Assembly (NCBI GenBank): GCA_020849495.1
Contig: JADLGD010000103.1
Coordinates: 1-64,000 of the forward strand
Source: Fluviicola sp.
GTDB taxonomy: Bacteria > Bacteroidota > Bacteroidia > Flavobacteriales_D > Crocinitomicaceae
DNA: 64,000 bases
Direction of reading: 5' to 3'
This document shows positions 63,811-64,000 of the stretch, one piece after another. The first letter of the stretch is position 1. Every line of letters starts with the position of its first letter. Below the pieces are notes generated by a model. The model saw only the letters and a program-made list of their open reading frames with translations. It was not told the origin of the DNA and did not search any database. The translations under genes were made by a program, and so were the position numbers.

Positions 63811-63830
63811 CAAACAACTAAAAGCGTAAG

Positions 63831-63860
63831 AAAGACAGTCAAATTGGCTGTCTTTTTTTT
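63831..63860 (+). terminator. Terminator after the OmpA lipoprotein gene
   Basis: aaagacagtc pairs with ggctgtcttt (one G-T pair) around a five-base loop, then a T-run. Confidence 0.85.
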
Positions 63861-63881
63861 AAGTTTACACCAAACAGCCCT

Positions 63882-64000
63882 ATGAAATCGGTTTTGCACC
63901 TTTGTTTAACATGCTTCTTAACTGTATTTGCTATTTCAGCAATGCATGCGCAAACACTTTCTTCAGCAAAAGTGGGTAAACTTTCCTTGTCTGAAATTGA
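63882..64000 (+). CDS. Start of an exported protein (partial, 3' end outside window)
   Basis: An ATG at 63882 opens 39 codons that run off the window. The peptide is a signal peptide (KSVLHLCLTCFLTVFAIS, cleavage near MHAQ) followed by a few residues of a mature protein. Too short to assign a family. Confidence 0.7.
   Translation, partial: MKSVLHLCLTCFLTVFAISAMHAQTLSSAKVGKLSLSEI

Noticed and set aside
1-64000. Prophage, integron, transposon or defence island
   Set aside because: No integrase, transposase, tail, restriction or toxin-antitoxin family was recognised, and gene order looks like ordinary chromosome.

Overview
The window reads as a chromosomal segment of a Bacteroidota bacterium, most likely Flavobacteriales and perhaps close to Fluviicola/Crocinitomicaceae. 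The family placement is inference. The phylum call rests on several seen features: type IX secretion cargo with type B C-terminal domains, a PorP/SprF protein, several TonB receptor or plug proteins, a DUF4270 lipoprotein, a lycopene cyclase of the CrtYcd type, and repeated TAnnTTTG -7 promoter boxes 15-35 bases before start codons. The DNA is AT-rich and densely coding. I see no tRNA, rRNA, phage, insertion sequence or CRISPR array.

1-5 kb: tail of a T9SS cargo gene, metK, a MORN-repeat protein and a CPA2 cation/proton antiporter. 5-12 kb is a metal-handling stretch: an HYC_CC_PP protein, a TonB receptor and an HMA-domain protein in one operon; then a secreted SBBP-repeat protein; then a Fur-family regulator overlapping a CDF transporter, with an inverted repeat on the promoter; then an Nfu protein. 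12-18 kb: a barrel-less TonB-plug protein, manC with a SprT-like gene, an MlaE/MlaF ABC pair, a small membrane protein, a YdeI-family protein and an outer-membrane barrel protein.

18-25 kb: panC, panD, a UPF0104-type membrane protein and an rfaE2-like nucleotidyltransferase on the minus strand. Divergent from them are a truncated GT5-like protein, a DUF4270 lipoprotein and glmS. 25-33 kb: a membrane-anchored Cys4 protein, an S9 peptidase, and an operon of an RND/MMPL exporter, rfbA and a polyprenyl synthase, then a lipoprotein. 33-39.5 kb, all minus strand: carotenoid genes (CrtYcd cyclase, CrtZ hydroxylase, CruF-like) coupled to a TPR/SpoIIE phosphatase, then hflX, a c-type cytochrome and a four-helix membrane protein.

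39.6-46.5 kb: two amidohydrolase-family proteins with a degenerate domain, a superoxide dismutase, a broken lipoprotein gene, a YdeI protein ending in a perfect CDGSH iron-sulfur motif, and a 534-base gene-free stretch holding two copies of a palindrome. 46.5-51.3 kb: TonB receptor, quinone-reductase-like flavoprotein and a LytS/LytTR two-component pair in one operon. 51.3-55 kb: a TonB-plug/VWA fusion, then mrp and a small NifU protein. 55-64 kb: a giant protein with an outer-membrane barrel plus 13 Ig-like repeats, a T9SS cargo/SprF pair, a stand-alone TonB-C domain, an OmpA lipoprotein, and the start of one more exported protein.

Most of the window is housekeeping. I found no clear new multi-gene system. 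The best leads are the CDGSH fusion and nearby palindromes (45.3-46.4 kb), the Ig-repeat giant (55-59.9 kb), the barrel-less plug proteins, and the inverted repeat on the fur promoter.
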